NCBI GenBank assembly: GCA_014799395.1
Contig: JAAVID010000006.1
Location: 2,282-66,281, forward strand
DNA from: Oscillospiraceae bacterium
GTDB taxonomy: Bacteria; Bacillota; Clostridia; Oscillospirales; Ruminococcaceae
Direction of reading: 5' to 3'
Length of the DNA: 64,000 bases
Made by a program: the position numbers and the translations under genes
Shown: positions 24,966 through 33,872 of the stretch, one piece after another
Layout of the letters: every line of letters starts with the position of its first letter
How positions within the stretch are numbered: the first letter of the stretch is position 1
The notes under the pieces: model-generated
Seen by the model: the letters and a program-made list of their open reading frames with translations, nothing else
Databases searched by the model: none
What the model was told of the DNA's origin: nothing

Positions 24966-26801
24966 TCAATCGGGCAGGGGCATATAGCTTATACGCGCTC
25001 CGTATTGATACGCTCTGTAAGTTGAAGGTATCGTTCCCATATAGAACAAGCCGATCCAGCTTGTTCTGAGATTGTTGGTGCCGCCCGTGACAGTCGCGCA
25101 CCAGCCCTTTTCGATCGTGTCGGTGACGTCGCCTACGGGGAGAGCCGAATCGCCCGAGGTCTCCGAGGGGATAAAAAGATAATCGTAATCGGGGTCGTAT
25201 GCGAAAGCCGAGATAAACGCTCCCGATTTTGCGCAGTAGGACAGCCCCGTTTTTGTGTACGGCGCGTCTCCCGTGCTGTCGGTAAAGTCGTGATCCGTTA
25301 TGTAGATCTGCCCGAATTCGCCGCTCTCGTAATAATGGTTAAGCCCGTCGACATACGTGCAGATGTTGCCCCACAGATTTTCCTCGCCGCGGTAAGATAC
25401 CGTGCCCGCTTCGGAAACGCCGCTGGAGTCGCCGAGCGAAGCGGTAGAGCCCGTATTAACGCGCGGCATTCCCTGAACCGTTCCCTTGGCGGGCTGGCGT
25501 GTTATCCCCGCGCCTATCGCCGTTTGAGCGTTAAAGAACGCATACTCGATAATAAACAACAACTGCGTAGCCGCCAGCATTTGAACAGTCGCCAGCTCCC
25601 AATTTTTGCCGCGGTTGTGAGCAAGCTGTCTCGCGTTGGGTCTCGTCATCTGCTGAGACTGTCCCGAGGTGGGAACGCAGCCCTCAAAGCAGGAGAGCTT
25701 GTACGCGGTGTAGTCCTTGATAGACGGGTCGTTGGGAACGTACGCCTCGTTCGCGATGTCGTAAAGTCCCGCTTCAAATGCCGACATATAGACTTTATCG
25801 ACCTCAACGCCGCCGCGAACGAACGCGGGGTGGACTTTAAAGCCCTCTCTCGGCGTGTCCGAAACGTAGTACCGCGCCTTGCGGAGATGATAGCCGTCCG
25901 CGCCGTTTATTTTCTCGGTCTTGAGCGGCACTACCTTATAATAAAAGCGCGGCTGCTCGACCATTACCTGTCCGTTGGAGCCGTCCGTTTTAAAGTCTCT
26001 GTCGCCGAAATATGCGTTCACCGTGCCGTCGTCCGAGAGGTTGCAGCGCCGTCTGCCGCCGTAAGCGCGCAGAGCGTTGAAGTCCGAGCCCGCGCTTTTC
26101 CCGAAAGCTCCCGCGAGACGTGTGAAAATGTTGTTTTCAAAATCGACCTCAACGCCGAAAATGTCTCTGTCCGTGTATCCGATATGCTCGGCAAGGAAAG
26201 CGTTGAGCGCGTCGGCGTATTCCTTGGCGGCGGCGAGCACCTCCGCGCTCTTGCCGTCCGCGTACTCGTTGGCGGAGTTGAGAATATCCGCGCTTTTGCC
26301 GTCCGCGTATTCCTTGGCGGTATCGAGGATCGAGGCGGTCTTTTCGTCCGCGTATGCTTGGGAAGCGCCGAGCGTTTCCGCGTTCTTGCTGTCGGAGTAT
26401 TCTTTAGCCGTATCGAGCGAAAGCGCATTTTGGGTATCGGCGTAATTTTTGGCGGCGGCTAATGTCTCCCTGTCCTTTTCGTCGACGTAATCCCACGAAG
26501 CGCCGCTTCCGTCGCCGCCGCCAACGGCGGACATCACCGAGGCGGTGGTCTTGGTTATCTTTTCGTCGGTGAAGTTTACTTGAACCTTTCCCGTGCCGAG
26601 CAGATAGACCGTGCCGTGAGTTCCCGTCAGACCGTCGAGCGCTCCCGAGGGTATCGCGATAACGTTGTCCGCGTCCGCCGCCACACCCGCGGAATTCGAG
26701 GCATAGACCGTGCTCATACCGAAGTTGTGTATCTCGGCGTTATCGCCGTCGGGTCCCGAGACCTTGATCTCGGAGCCGTTCAGAATTACCGTTTTGATCA
26801 T
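24966..26801 (-). CDS. Phage fiber-like protein with repeated helices and lectin-like end
   Basis: 611 aa. N-terminal beta region (residues 1-95), then five to six tandem repeats of about 14 residues of the type 'LDTAKEYADGKSA' (about 105-200), likely a coiled stalk. The C-terminal half is rich in Gly, Trp and Tyr and ends SYRAY/YGARISYMPLPD-like; the patterns WELATVQMLAATQLLFIIEY and WIGLFYMG recall C-type-lectin-fold phage receptor-binding proteins, including targets of diversity-generating retroelements. No reverse transcriptase is in the window. Strong AAGGAGG site. Probably a prophage relic or cell-attached adhesin carried by the element. Confidence 0.7.
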   Translation of the reverse strand: MIKTVILNGSEIKVSGPDGDNAEIHNFGMSTVYASNSAGVAADADNVIAIPSGALDGLTGTHGTVYLLGTGKVQVNFTDEKITKTTASVMSAVGGGDGSGASWDYVDEKDRETLAAAKNYADTQNALSLDTAKEYSDSKNAETLGASQAYADEKTASILDTAKEYADGKSADILNSANEYADGKSAEVLAAAKEYADALNAFLAEHIGYTDRDIFGVEVDFENNIFTRLAGAFGKSAGSDFNALRAYGGRRRCNLSDDGTVNAYFGDRDFKTDGSNGQVMVEQPRFYYKVVPLKTEKINGADGYHLRKARYYVSDTPREGFKVHPAFVRGGVEVDKVYMSAFEAGLYDIANEAYVPNDPSIKDYTAYKLSCFEGCVPTSGQSQQMTRPNARQLAHNRGKNWELATVQMLAATQLLFIIEYAFFNAQTAIGAGITRQPAKGTVQGMPRVNTGSTASLGDSSGVSEAGTVSYRGEENLWGNICTYVDGLNHYYESGEFGQIYITDHDFTDSTGDAPYTKTGLSYCAKSGAFISAFAYDPDYDYLFIPSETSGDSALPVGDVTDTIEKGWCATVTGGTNNLRTSWIGLFYMGTIPSTYRAYQYGARISYMPLPD

Positions 26802-26914
26802 AATATGTTCCTCCTTGTTAGTTCTTGATGAAAAGATACTTCCTTTCGAGAAATCATATTAACATTCACTTAACTGCATTTTACTGCATATATTTTTTGA
26901 CCGCATACGGAGCG

Positions 26915-26953
26915 CTTTCCCATCTGTATCTAACGGCGACAGTATAGACTGGA
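26915..26953 (+). mobile_element. attR of the serine-recombinase element
   Basis: Element arm TTTCCCATCTGTATC, 7 nt, core GA at 26938-26939, then the host arm CAGTATAGACTG. Joining attL and attR at the GA restores codons GTT GAC AGT. Confidence 0.8.
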
Positions 26954-27420
26954 AAAAGCCGTCGGCGGAGCAGATAAAAAAGAGGGTGCTGAAAAACACG
27001 AAGTCGGGTTCGATACTGCTGTTCCATAACGACTTGGAGAACACGACCGAAGCGCTCCCCGATATTCTGAAAACGCTGAGCTCGCAGGGGTATGAGTTTG
27101 TGACGGTCAAGGAGATGATATATCACGACAATTACACGATAGACGCAAACGGAAAGCAGATAGCGGCGAGCCCGAGCTCGATAAGTCCGAGCGCGGATAA
27201 GATCGAGGACGTTCTCGCGCAGTATTCCGACAGTCTGACGGCGGCGGGCGTAACGGAGGAGCAGATAGAGGCGGCAGTAGCGGCGATAAAGCGCGGCGAC
27301 CTGAGCTCCCTCCCCGCCGAACTCCGCCCCCTCGCCGCGGAGGTAATGTCAAGAGCAACCCAGTCCACAACCTCGTCGACCACATCAACAAGCAGCACAA
27401 CAAGCACCGCACAAAAATAA
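26938..27420 (+). pseudogene. Polysaccharide deacetylase, 3' part
   Basis: 160 codons in the frame that continues the 5' part at 16902-17432. It begins Asp-Ser-Ile-Asp-Trp, the expected continuation after QWDV, then runs through the NodB end (GSILLFHNDLENTTEALPDILK, then GYEFVTVKEMIYHDNY), followed by a low-complexity tail with Ser/Thr repeats to a stop at 27420. No start codon or ribosome-binding site fits the junction, so this half is probably silent unless the element is excised. Confidence 0.85.
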
Positions 27421-27461
27421 AGCCAAAGCAAAGAGCAACAAAAAGTCGGAGCAGGCGCATG

Positions 27462-27589
27462 GCACGATTTTTCCGGTTTTGCGCGAAGCGCAAAATTGAA
27501 TTGCCATTAGGGCAATTCAAAGGAAAAATTGTGCAGGCAAAGAGCGCTCACGGTGCCACGCGAAGCGTGGTGCCGCGAGCGCCTTTGCC
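27462..27589. repeat. Nested cruciform and long hairpin
   Basis: GCAC-ATTTTTCC (27462-27474) pairs with its complement at 27522-27534, and encloses two perfect hairpins: TTTTGCGC/GCGCAAAA (27477-27495) and TTGAATTGCC/GGCAATTCAA (27496-27520). A second, 25-bp hairpin (27536-27561 with 27565-27589) follows directly. Together they form a compact multi-branched palindrome between the deacetylase 3' part and the tRNA gene. No ORF. Confidence 0.75.
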
Positions 27590-27633
27590 AGTTTAAAAAT
27601 CCCCTCGGCAAGCCGAGGGGATTTTTAAACTGG
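27588..27633. terminator. Perfect 22-bp palindrome, likely terminator of tRNA-Arg
   Basis: Positions 27588-27609 pair perfectly with 27612-27633 around AA. On the minus strand it begins at the CCA end of tRNA-Arg, and both sides hold an A/T run. It is unusually long and exact for a terminator. Confidence 0.65.
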
Positions 27634-27707
27634 CGTCGCTGAGGGGATTCGAACCTCCGACCTACCGCTTAGGAGGCGGTCGCTCTATCCTGCTGAGCTA
27701 CAGCGAC
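27631..27707 (-). tRNA. tRNA-Arg (anticodon CCT)
   Basis: Complete cloverleaf on the minus strand: acceptor GTCGCTG/CAGCGAC, D-arm GCTCAG, anticodon loop CTCCTAA between ACCGC and GCGGT, T-loop TTCGAAT, discriminator G and encoded CCA (27631-27633). Confidence 0.95.
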
Positions 27708-27869
27708 AAAATCTTGACCTATTTATTATAACACCTTTTTTGTAAATATTCAATATGAAAGAAATTTTTTATGCAAAATTGCCAAATAATTGCAGTCGGC
27801 ACGGGTCGATTTTAGAACGCACTGTGTAAAACAAACGAAAAAAATAAAAAGATTTAGATAAAATGCATA

Positions 27870-27898
27870 TTGACTTTATCGTCTTGAAATGTTATAGT
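27870..27898 (+). promoter_or_regulatory. Promoter of the surface-protein gene
   Basis: TTGACT (27870-27875), 17-bp spacer and TATAGT (27893-27898). A leader of about 90 nt follows with a CCGC/GCGG hairpin just before the ribosome-binding site. Confidence 0.75.
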
Positions 27899-27994
27899 TA
27901 TACTAAGGGCGATAGTAGGCGAAGTGTGCCGTTGCGCCCAACGAGATTTATTCCGCGTATATGCGGATAAGGTTTATTGAGGAGGATTTATTTT

Positions 27995-28801
27995 ATGAAG
28001 TTTTCAAAGATTGCTTCGGCTGCTGCTGCTATCGCTGCTGCCGGAATGATGACTGTTTCTGCTAGTGCTCTTTGGGTGCCCGTAAAGGATAAGGCTGAAA
28101 AGCTGCATACTGCGGTTGGCTCCAGCTGGATGGTAGTTCCTTTTTTTGATGGCGTAGCAGAGGCTGACCAGGGCAAGCCCGTAGGTGGAATCGATGGTCT
28201 TGATTATTCCAAGATCTCCAAGATTTCCTGTACTTTCTCCGTTGCTGAAGAGGACAGAGATTTCTGGGACGGCGCTATCGGCGGTGCGTTCGTTCTGTCT
28301 ATTAACGGCGGCGACCTTGGCTGCGACGACCACAAGAGCGATAAGTACGACACTTACAACTGGCCCGCTCAGGAGTGGTGGGGCGTAGTTGATGAGGATC
28401 TGGATATTGTAAGCGCCGGAGATGATAAGATCAGCGCCGTTAAGGTTGGCGATTACACCTATAAAGTAACGTCCAATGCTTTTGAGAATCCCCTTGCAAA
28501 CGGCGACGCTAATGAGATAGGTCTTATTCAGGTCGCTATGGCCGATTACGCAGGTACTGCACTGTGCCAGTGCCAGGTTGATAAGGTTGAGCTTCTGGAC
28601 ACTTCCGATAATGTTCTTGTAACATTCGACGGCAAGGGCAACTACACTCTCGGCGGCGGTTCTTCCGCTCCCGCTGCAACCGACAACACTCCTTCTACCC
28701 CTGCAACCAACGTTGACACCGGCGTTGAGGGCGTTGCTACCGTTGTAGGCGTTGCTGCTCTGGCGGCAGGCGCGGTTGTTCTCTCCAGAAAGAGAAAGTA
28801 A
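27995..28801 (+). CDS. Secreted surface protein with C-terminal anchor
   Basis: 268 aa from the ATG after GAGGAGG. Signal peptide (cleavage near ASALW, about residue 28), a beta-rich domain of about 190 residues rich in Asp and Trp, a Pro/Ser/Thr linker, then NVDTGVEG, a hydrophobic segment and the tail LSRKRK. This tail is like sorting signals of Ruminococcus-type surface proteins, so wall anchoring by a sortase is likely, though the motif is not classical LPxTG. Function unknown. Strong promoter and ribosome-binding site suggest high expression. Confidence 0.72.
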   Translation: MKFSKIASAAAAIAAAGMMTVSASALWVPVKDKAEKLHTAVGSSWMVVPFFDGVAEADQGKPVGGIDGLDYSKISKISCTFSVAEEDRDFWDGAIGGAFVLSINGGDLGCDDHKSDKYDTYNWPAQEWWGVVDEDLDIVSAGDDKISAVKVGDYTYKVTSNAFENPLANGDANEIGLIQVAMADYAGTALCQCQVDKVELLDTSDNVLVTFDGKGNYTLGGGSSAPAATDNTPSTPATNVDTGVEGVATVVGVAALAAGAVVLSRKRK

Positions 28802-28849
28802 TTTTTGCCTCCTTAAATGTCTTGAGGGATATTTGAGTATAAATGTCCG

Positions 28850-28890
28850 GTTATCCCCGCTGTTATGCAGCGGGGATAACTGTTTTTATT
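28850..28890 (+). terminator. Terminator of the surface-protein gene
   Basis: Perfect 13-bp stem (28850-28862 with 28868-28880) followed by TGTTTTTATTTTTTTC. Confidence 0.88.
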
Positions 28891-29067
28891 TTTTTCAAAA
28901 TTTTTTAAAATTTTCCGAAACTTTTTTCCTGCTTCCGATGACTACTGCTATGAACGGAGAAAAAACCGCAGGAAGTTAATCCGAACGGTTGATTTTGAAG
29001 TTTACACACAGAGGAAATATAAATAGACAGAGAAAGAAAATGTTGGGGTAAGATATTAAAAAATCCC

Positions 29068-29443
29068 ATGGGGTGCAAAAGCCCCCGCAATCACCACAGC
29101 CGCGAAAGCGGCAAAAGTTCCCGAAATTGCAGCGTGTATCAATGCCGAAGCAGCCGCCAATGGGGAACGGCGGTCTCAAGTGTTCCGCGGCAGCGCAGAA
29201 AGCGCAAAAGTGCAGACAGCGCAGAGACGGAAAACGAGAGCGGCAAAGATAAATGCGGCATAGACCGAAAGTTCGGACGGCAGCTCCAAGGAACGCTTCG
29301 AGGACAGACAACAACTCCGGCGAAAGCGGCGTGGGCTCGGCGACGAGCGGAAATTCGCCGCCGGCAATGTAAGACTAATCGCCTTGACAAATGCTCCCGC
29401 AGTTATCGCAGGCGCAGCTGTTATTGCCGTTAAGAAAAATTAA
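29068..29443 (+). pseudogene. Possible decayed surface-protein gene
   Basis: No intact reading frame makes sense in this roughly 900-bp gap. Near its end one frame reads TDNNSGESGVGSATSGNS and a neighbouring frame reads LTNAPAVIAGAAVIAVKKN before a stop, which together look like the linker, hydrophobic segment and basic tail of a surface protein broken by a frameshift. The upstream part (29068-29270) is alanine-rich in one frame. Weak evidence. Confidence 0.35.
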
Positions 29444-29634
29444 GTTGAAAATTCGGGAATTTAAACTTAAAAAAATCGCTCCGAGAGCGGCGCGTCGTTA
29501 AGTAAAACCGAAAGGTTTTACGGCGATGAAGTGTGAGTTTTCACGTTACGCCAAATTTCGGGGCGGTTTTTTGTTTATATTTCCGAATTACGCTGTTGAT
29601 TTTTTTACAAAATCACCAAAATGTACAATAGTTA

Positions 29635-29663
29635 TTGACATAGGTTGATTATTTTGTTATAAT
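29635..29663 (+). promoter_or_regulatory. Promoter of the glycan ABC importer operon
   Basis: TTGACA (29635-29640), 17-bp spacer and TATAAT (29658-29663), about 50 bp before the binding-protein gene. No other strong promoter is visible within the following 12 kb. Confidence 0.85.
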
Positions 29664-29713
29664 AAAGTGAGATATATATTCAGCTAATTTGTTGTGGAAA
29701 GGTGGATATTACT

Positions 29714-32680
29714 GTGACAAAAAAGCAGAAATTCGGGCTTAAAAGATTTCTTTCGCTCGCAATGTCGGCGGTGACCGCTTTGTCTGTAATACAGGCGGGC
29801 GGCGGAGCTATGGCTTACGCGCAGGATAACGGGGAGGAAGAGGAAGTCACTGTCGATAACCTTAATATTGTCAGCAATACAAACGCTTACAAAAATTATA
29901 TAAAAAGGTATTCCGACGCGGCAAAGCCTATGGAGGAGATCTCCGTCGATATGACAAAGTTCTCCGCGACCGACGACGCGGGGTGCGCGCTTGTCGACTT
30001 CGAGGGCGAAAAGGACTGCGTTTCGTGGCCCGAGAGCAGGGGAACTGTCTCGTGGGATTTTGAGGTAAAAACCGCGGGTCTTTATAATATGGAGATGTTC
30101 TATTACCCCGTTGCGGGCAATAACACCACCGTAGAGGTGGAGTTGATGATCGACGGAGAGTCGCCGTTCGACGAGGTAAGACTTGTAGAGCTTGACAGAT
30201 ACTGGCGCAACAAGACCGCTGGTATCCAGTTCGACGCGCTCAACAAGAACCAGAAGCGCCCTCCGCAGGTGGAGTACGATTGTTGGGTAACTTATCCGAT
30301 AAAGGATAAGGACGGTCTTATCAACACGCCGTACTATTTCTATCTTGACGCGGGTAAGCATACGCTTTCGCTCGGCGCGGTCAAGACAAATATCTATATG
30401 AAGAATATCCGTTTCTACAACTCCGAGGAACTGCCCTCTTACGCGGACATTAAGCCCTCGCAGACGGAGATCGACGAAACTCCCGCATTGACGGGCGGCG
30501 AAGCTATCCTCGTTGAGGCTGAAACGCCGAAGTACACCACGTCGTCCACGCTTTACCCTACATACGACCGTTCGGACTACACGATAAGCCCCTCGCACCC
30601 CGTAAACAAGCGCTACAACACGATCGGCGCGGATACATGGAGCAAGGCGACTATGACTACCGTGTACGAGGTCACGGTTCCCGCGGACGGCTGGTACAAC
30701 ATAAATATGAGAGTTCGCCAGAGCACCATGCGCGGATTTTTCTCGAACAGACGTATTTACGTCAACGGAGTGGTTCCCTGCAAGGAGCTTGACGATGTTA
30801 AAATACAGTACAGCCCCAAGTGGCAGACGGTAGAGCCTAAGACCGCGGACGGCGAGCCTATTTACGTAAAGCTCAACGCGGGCGTGAACACAATAGCGTT
30901 CGAGGCTATTCCCGGCGACATCGGCGAGGTTATGGAGCGTCTGGACGACATCGTTTACCAGATGAACTACTATTACAGACGTATAGTAATGATAACCTCC
31001 ACCGACCCCGACGAGTACAATGACTATTACATTCAAGAGCAGATACCCGAGCTTCTCCCGTTCTTCAAGTCGACTATCGACTCGCTTTACGCGGAGAAAG
31101 AGGGCATTGAGAAGCTGACGGGCTCGGGCGGTTCCGAGGCTACCACGCTTCAGACAATGGCGGTCATCTTGAATATGGCGGTCAAGCACCCCGAGGATAT
31201 TCCGATGATGGTTTCGTCCAGAGGTTCGGGTATCCGCGACCAGATCAACTCGCTTTCCGCGTGGATGAGAGATTACCGCGGTCAGCCGCTTGAAATGGAC
31301 TATTTCGAGGTAAAGACAGTTCACGATAAGTACAGAGATTCGAAGTCTAATTTCTTCAGAGCGCTGGCGTTCAACTTCCAGTCGTTTATGGGCTCGTTCT
31401 TCGAGGACTACACCTCGATCTCCGAGAGCAACTCGAAGTCGCTGAACGTCTGGGTTTCGCTCGGACGTGACCAGGCAACCGTTATCAACGAGATAGTTGC
31501 AAGTGAATACAATCCCGACCATACCACGCAGGTGGGTATACGCCTTGTACAGGGCGCTATCCTTGAGGCTACGCTTGCCGATAAGGGACCCGAGGTCGCG
31601 CTGTTCGTCGGCGGCGACCAGCCTGTCGTATTCGCTTCGAGAGGACTTGCGGTCAACCTTAAAGAGCTCCCCGGCTATAATGATATAATGAAGCGCTTCC
31701 CCGAAAATATTTCCACGCTTTATTCGTATGAGGACGGCGTTTACGGACTGCCGCTTACCGACAGCTTCCCGATGCTCTTCTACCGTACCGACGTACTTGA
31801 GGAGATAGGTCAGAAGCCGCCGGAGACCTGGACGGAGCTTATCGAAATGCTCCCCGACCTTCAGAGAAAGTATTTGCAGGTAGGTCTTATCCTGCCGTCG
31901 AACATCTCTTCGCAGGTATTTGACGCGGGCAACACGTTCGTACTGCTGATGAACCAGACGGGTCAGAGCTTCTACAATGACGATCTCACCGCGACTACTT
32001 TCGATACCGAGGCGGCGGTCGAGGCGTTTACACAGTGGACAAAGTTCTATACGGTATTCGACTTTAAGCAGACCTACGACGCGTTCTCCCTGTTCAGAAC
32101 AGGTGAAATGCCGATAGTAATGCAGAACTACGCGACATTCTACAGCCAGTTGTCCGTCGCGGCTCCCGAGATCAAGGGCTTGTGGAGCTTCACGCACGTT
32201 CCCGGCTCGATGAGGACCGACGCGAACGGCAATCAGGTTCTTGATTATTCCGCGAACTCCGGTTCGGCGGGCGCAGTCATTATGAACAGCTGCTCCGACG
32301 TGAACGCGGCTTGGGATTTCCTTACGTGGTTCACCTCCACGGATGTACAGGTCGAGTACGGCAAGACCATCGAGGCTGTTATGGGTCCGCTCGGACGCTA
32401 TGATACCGCAAACGTTGAGGCGCTTTCAAAGCTCAACTGGTCTACCGCGGAATATGAGAAGATCTACGATCAGATGCAGAATTTGAAAGAGGTTCCGATC
32501 ATTCCCGCTTCTTACGCTGTAACGAGAAACGTTTACAACGCGTTCAGAGCTGTCGTCAACAACAAGAAGTCACCGCGCTTCCAGCTTTCGTCTTACAACC
32601 GCGACATCAACGCCGAGATCGTAAGAAAGCTCGAGGATCTGGGTTATACTATTGACGACGACGGTCATATTGTGCGGTAA
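29714..32680 (+). CDS. Large ABC solute-binding protein with N-terminal CBM-like domains
   Basis: 988 aa from the GTG at 29714 (AAAGGTGG 8 nt upstream); an in-frame GTG 4 codons earlier overlaps that site. Signal peptide to about residue 38 with no lipobox cysteine. Two beta-sandwich, CBM6/35-like regions (about 75-240 and 260-390; for example ILVEAETPKYTT) precede a family-1 solute-binding domain (about 560-985; PPETWTELIEMLPDLQRKY is typical). It likely captures a complex glycan for the downstream permeases. About twice the usual length because of the added modules. Confidence 0.85.
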   Translation: MTKKQKFGLKRFLSLAMSAVTALSVIQAGGGAMAYAQDNGEEEEVTVDNLNIVSNTNAYKNYIKRYSDAAKPMEEISVDMTKFSATDDAGCALVDFEGEKDCVSWPESRGTVSWDFEVKTAGLYNMEMFYYPVAGNNTTVEVELMIDGESPFDEVRLVELDRYWRNKTAGIQFDALNKNQKRPPQVEYDCWVTYPIKDKDGLINTPYYFYLDAGKHTLSLGAVKTNIYMKNIRFYNSEELPSYADIKPSQTEIDETPALTGGEAILVEAETPKYTTSSTLYPTYDRSDYTISPSHPVNKRYNTIGADTWSKATMTTVYEVTVPADGWYNINMRVRQSTMRGFFSNRRIYVNGVVPCKELDDVKIQYSPKWQTVEPKTADGEPIYVKLNAGVNTIAFEAIPGDIGEVMERLDDIVYQMNYYYRRIVMITSTDPDEYNDYYIQEQIPELLPFFKSTIDSLYAEKEGIEKLTGSGGSEATTLQTMAVILNMAVKHPEDIPMMVSSRGSGIRDQINSLSAWMRDYRGQPLEMDYFEVKTVHDKYRDSKSNFFRALAFNFQSFMGSFFEDYTSISESNSKSLNVWVSLGRDQATVINEIVASEYNPDHTTQVGIRLVQGAILEATLADKGPEVALFVGGDQPVVFASRGLAVNLKELPGYNDIMKRFPENISTLYSYEDGVYGLPLTDSFPMLFYRTDVLEEIGQKPPETWTELIEMLPDLQRKYLQVGLILPSNISSQVFDAGNTFVLLMNQTGQSFYNDDLTATTFDTEAAVEAFTQWTKFYTVFDFKQTYDAFSLFRTGEMPIVMQNYATFYSQLSVAAPEIKGLWSFTHVPGSMRTDANGNQVLDYSANSGSAGAVIMNSCSDVNAAWDFLTWFTSTDVQVEYGKTIEAVMGPLGRYDTANVEALSKLNWSTAEYEKIYDQMQNLKEVPIIPASYAVTRNVYNAFRAVVNNKKSPRFQLSSYNRDINAEIVRKLEDLGYTIDDDGHIVR

Positions 32681-32719
32681 CCGTTTGAGTTTACCTATTA
32701 AATTTTAGGAGGAATCAGC

Positions 32720-33658
32720 TTGTTCGGTAAAGAAAAATCACAATATATCGAGGACAGCAAGTTTCGCTATACAATGCGCGAGATGAAGAAAAACTCCAGC
32801 GCGTACGTCCTCGCTCTGCCGTACTTCTTACTGTTTTTGGTCTTTACGGCGATCCCCGTATTGATCTCGCTGCCTGTTGGCTTTACGAACTTCAATATGG
32901 CTCAGTTCCCGAAGTGGACGGGATTATCCAACTTCTACACGCTGTTTTTGGCGGACGACGTATTTCTGATAGCTATTCAGAATACGCTGGTATTCGCAAT
33001 CATCACGGGACCGGTGAGCTACATTATGTGTTTCCTGCTCGCGTGGCTCATCAATGAGATGCCCGGTCCGCTGAAAACCGTGTTCACTTACATTTTCTAC
33101 GCGCCTACGCTCGCGGGCAACATCTACGCGACCTGGCAGCTCATCTTCTCGGGCGACGCGCAGGGTCCGCTCAACTCCGTGCTCATGAACCTCGGCATTA
33201 TCAGAGGTCCGCAGCAGTGGCTGACCGACTCGCGCTACATACTGATGTGCGTTATCATCGTGCAGATGTGGATGTCGCTCGGAGCGGGCTTCCTCGCGAT
33301 ACGCGCGGGTCTCCAGGGTATCGATAAGGCGGGCTACGAGGCAGGCGCTATCGAGGGTATCAAGAACCGCTTCCAGGAGCTTATCTACATAACGGTCCCC
33401 GCAATGGGTCCGCAGCTGCTGTTCGCGGCGGTTATGCAGATCACCGCTTCCTTTACGGCGGGCGATATTGGCAGATTTTTGACGGCGTTCCCGTCGACGG
33501 ACTATGCGGCACATACACTGATGACGCACGCGTTCGACTACGGTTCGATCAGATTTGAAATGGGCTACGCTTGTGCGGTCTGCTTCTTCCTGTTCGTTGT
33601 AATGCTGCTTGTAAACAATGTTATCCGCAAGGCAATGGGCGGAATACTCGATACATAA
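32720..33658 (+). CDS. Sugar ABC permease, MalF/UgpA type
   Basis: 312 aa from a TTG start after AGGAGGAA. Six membrane segments, with the coupling loop EAGAIEGIKNRFQELIYITVP near residue 210 (EAA motif) that contacts the ATPase. First permease of the operon; 39 bp after the binding-protein gene. Confidence 0.88.
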   Translation: MFGKEKSQYIEDSKFRYTMREMKKNSSAYVLALPYFLLFLVFTAIPVLISLPVGFTNFNMAQFPKWTGLSNFYTLFLADDVFLIAIQNTLVFAIITGPVSYIMCFLLAWLINEMPGPLKTVFTYIFYAPTLAGNIYATWQLIFSGDAQGPLNSVLMNLGIIRGPQQWLTDSRYILMCVIIVQMWMSLGAGFLAIRAGLQGIDKAGYEAGAIEGIKNRFQELIYITVPAMGPQLLFAAVMQITASFTAGDIGRFLTAFPSTDYAAHTLMTHAFDYGSIRFEMGYACAVCFFLFVVMLLVNNVIRKAMGGILDT

Positions 33659-33671
33659 GGAGGGCTTTGAT

Positions 33672-33872
33672 ATGAAGTTTCTGAAAAAAGAGTTATCCGA
33701 GGAAAATATTTGCGAAAAGGAGTGTTCCTGCCCTATGAAGTTGTTCGACAGTGAGCTTATGAGAGTGCTTGCCGTTGGTATGTTGGCGATACTGGCTTGC
33801 TCCGCAATTACTGCTCTCGCAATGCATACAGTCAAGAGACTGACGGGAGAGGAGGACTTCACTTGCGACTAA
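33672..33872 (+). CDS. 66-residue membrane protein between permeases
   Basis: ATG preceded by AAGGAGG at 8-nt spacing. A charged N-terminus with three cysteines (ICEKECSCPMK), one membrane segment (about residues 30-50, VLAVGMLAILACSAITAL) and a polar C-terminus. It starts 13 bp after one permease and overlaps the next by 10 bp. Its own strong site and the overlap argue that it is a real subunit or regulator of the transporter. No family recognised. Confidence 0.7.
   Translation: MKFLKKELSEENICEKECSCPMKLFDSELMRVLAVGMLAILACSAITALAMHTVKRLTGEEDFTCD

Larger units (their letters stand above)
17435..26939. mobile_element. 9.5-kb integrated element with serine recombinase
   Basis: Bounded by attL and attR inside one deacetylase gene. 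The deduced attP is an imperfect palindrome with arms TTTCCCATCTGTATC and GATACGGATGGGAAA, each 7 nt from the GA core. The deduced attB has CAGT/ACTG at 12-nt spacing and reads in frame as Gln-Trp-Asp-Val-Asp-Ser-Ile-Asp-Trp. Content: MntA/HepT, trkA-trkH, pyrophosphate-type pfk, a short MITE, a DUF6514-like gene, a 46-aa ORF, the recombinase and a phage-fiber-like gene. No replication or conjugation genes are seen. Confidence 0.82.

Noticed and set aside
24966-25100. Diversity-generating retroelement variable region
   Set aside because: The lectin-like end is suggestive, but no reverse transcriptase, no template repeat and no excess of AAC-type codons were seen in the window.
27900-27990. 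Riboswitch in the leader of the surface-protein gene
   Set aside because: The leader has small hairpins (CCGC/GCGG), but no conserved core of a known riboswitch could be recognised.
29684-32197. Very long minus-strand open frame opposite the binding-protein gene
   Set aside because: An 837-codon shadow frame with Arg/His/Val-rich content and no domain; the plus strand holds a clear coding sequence with promoter and signal peptide.
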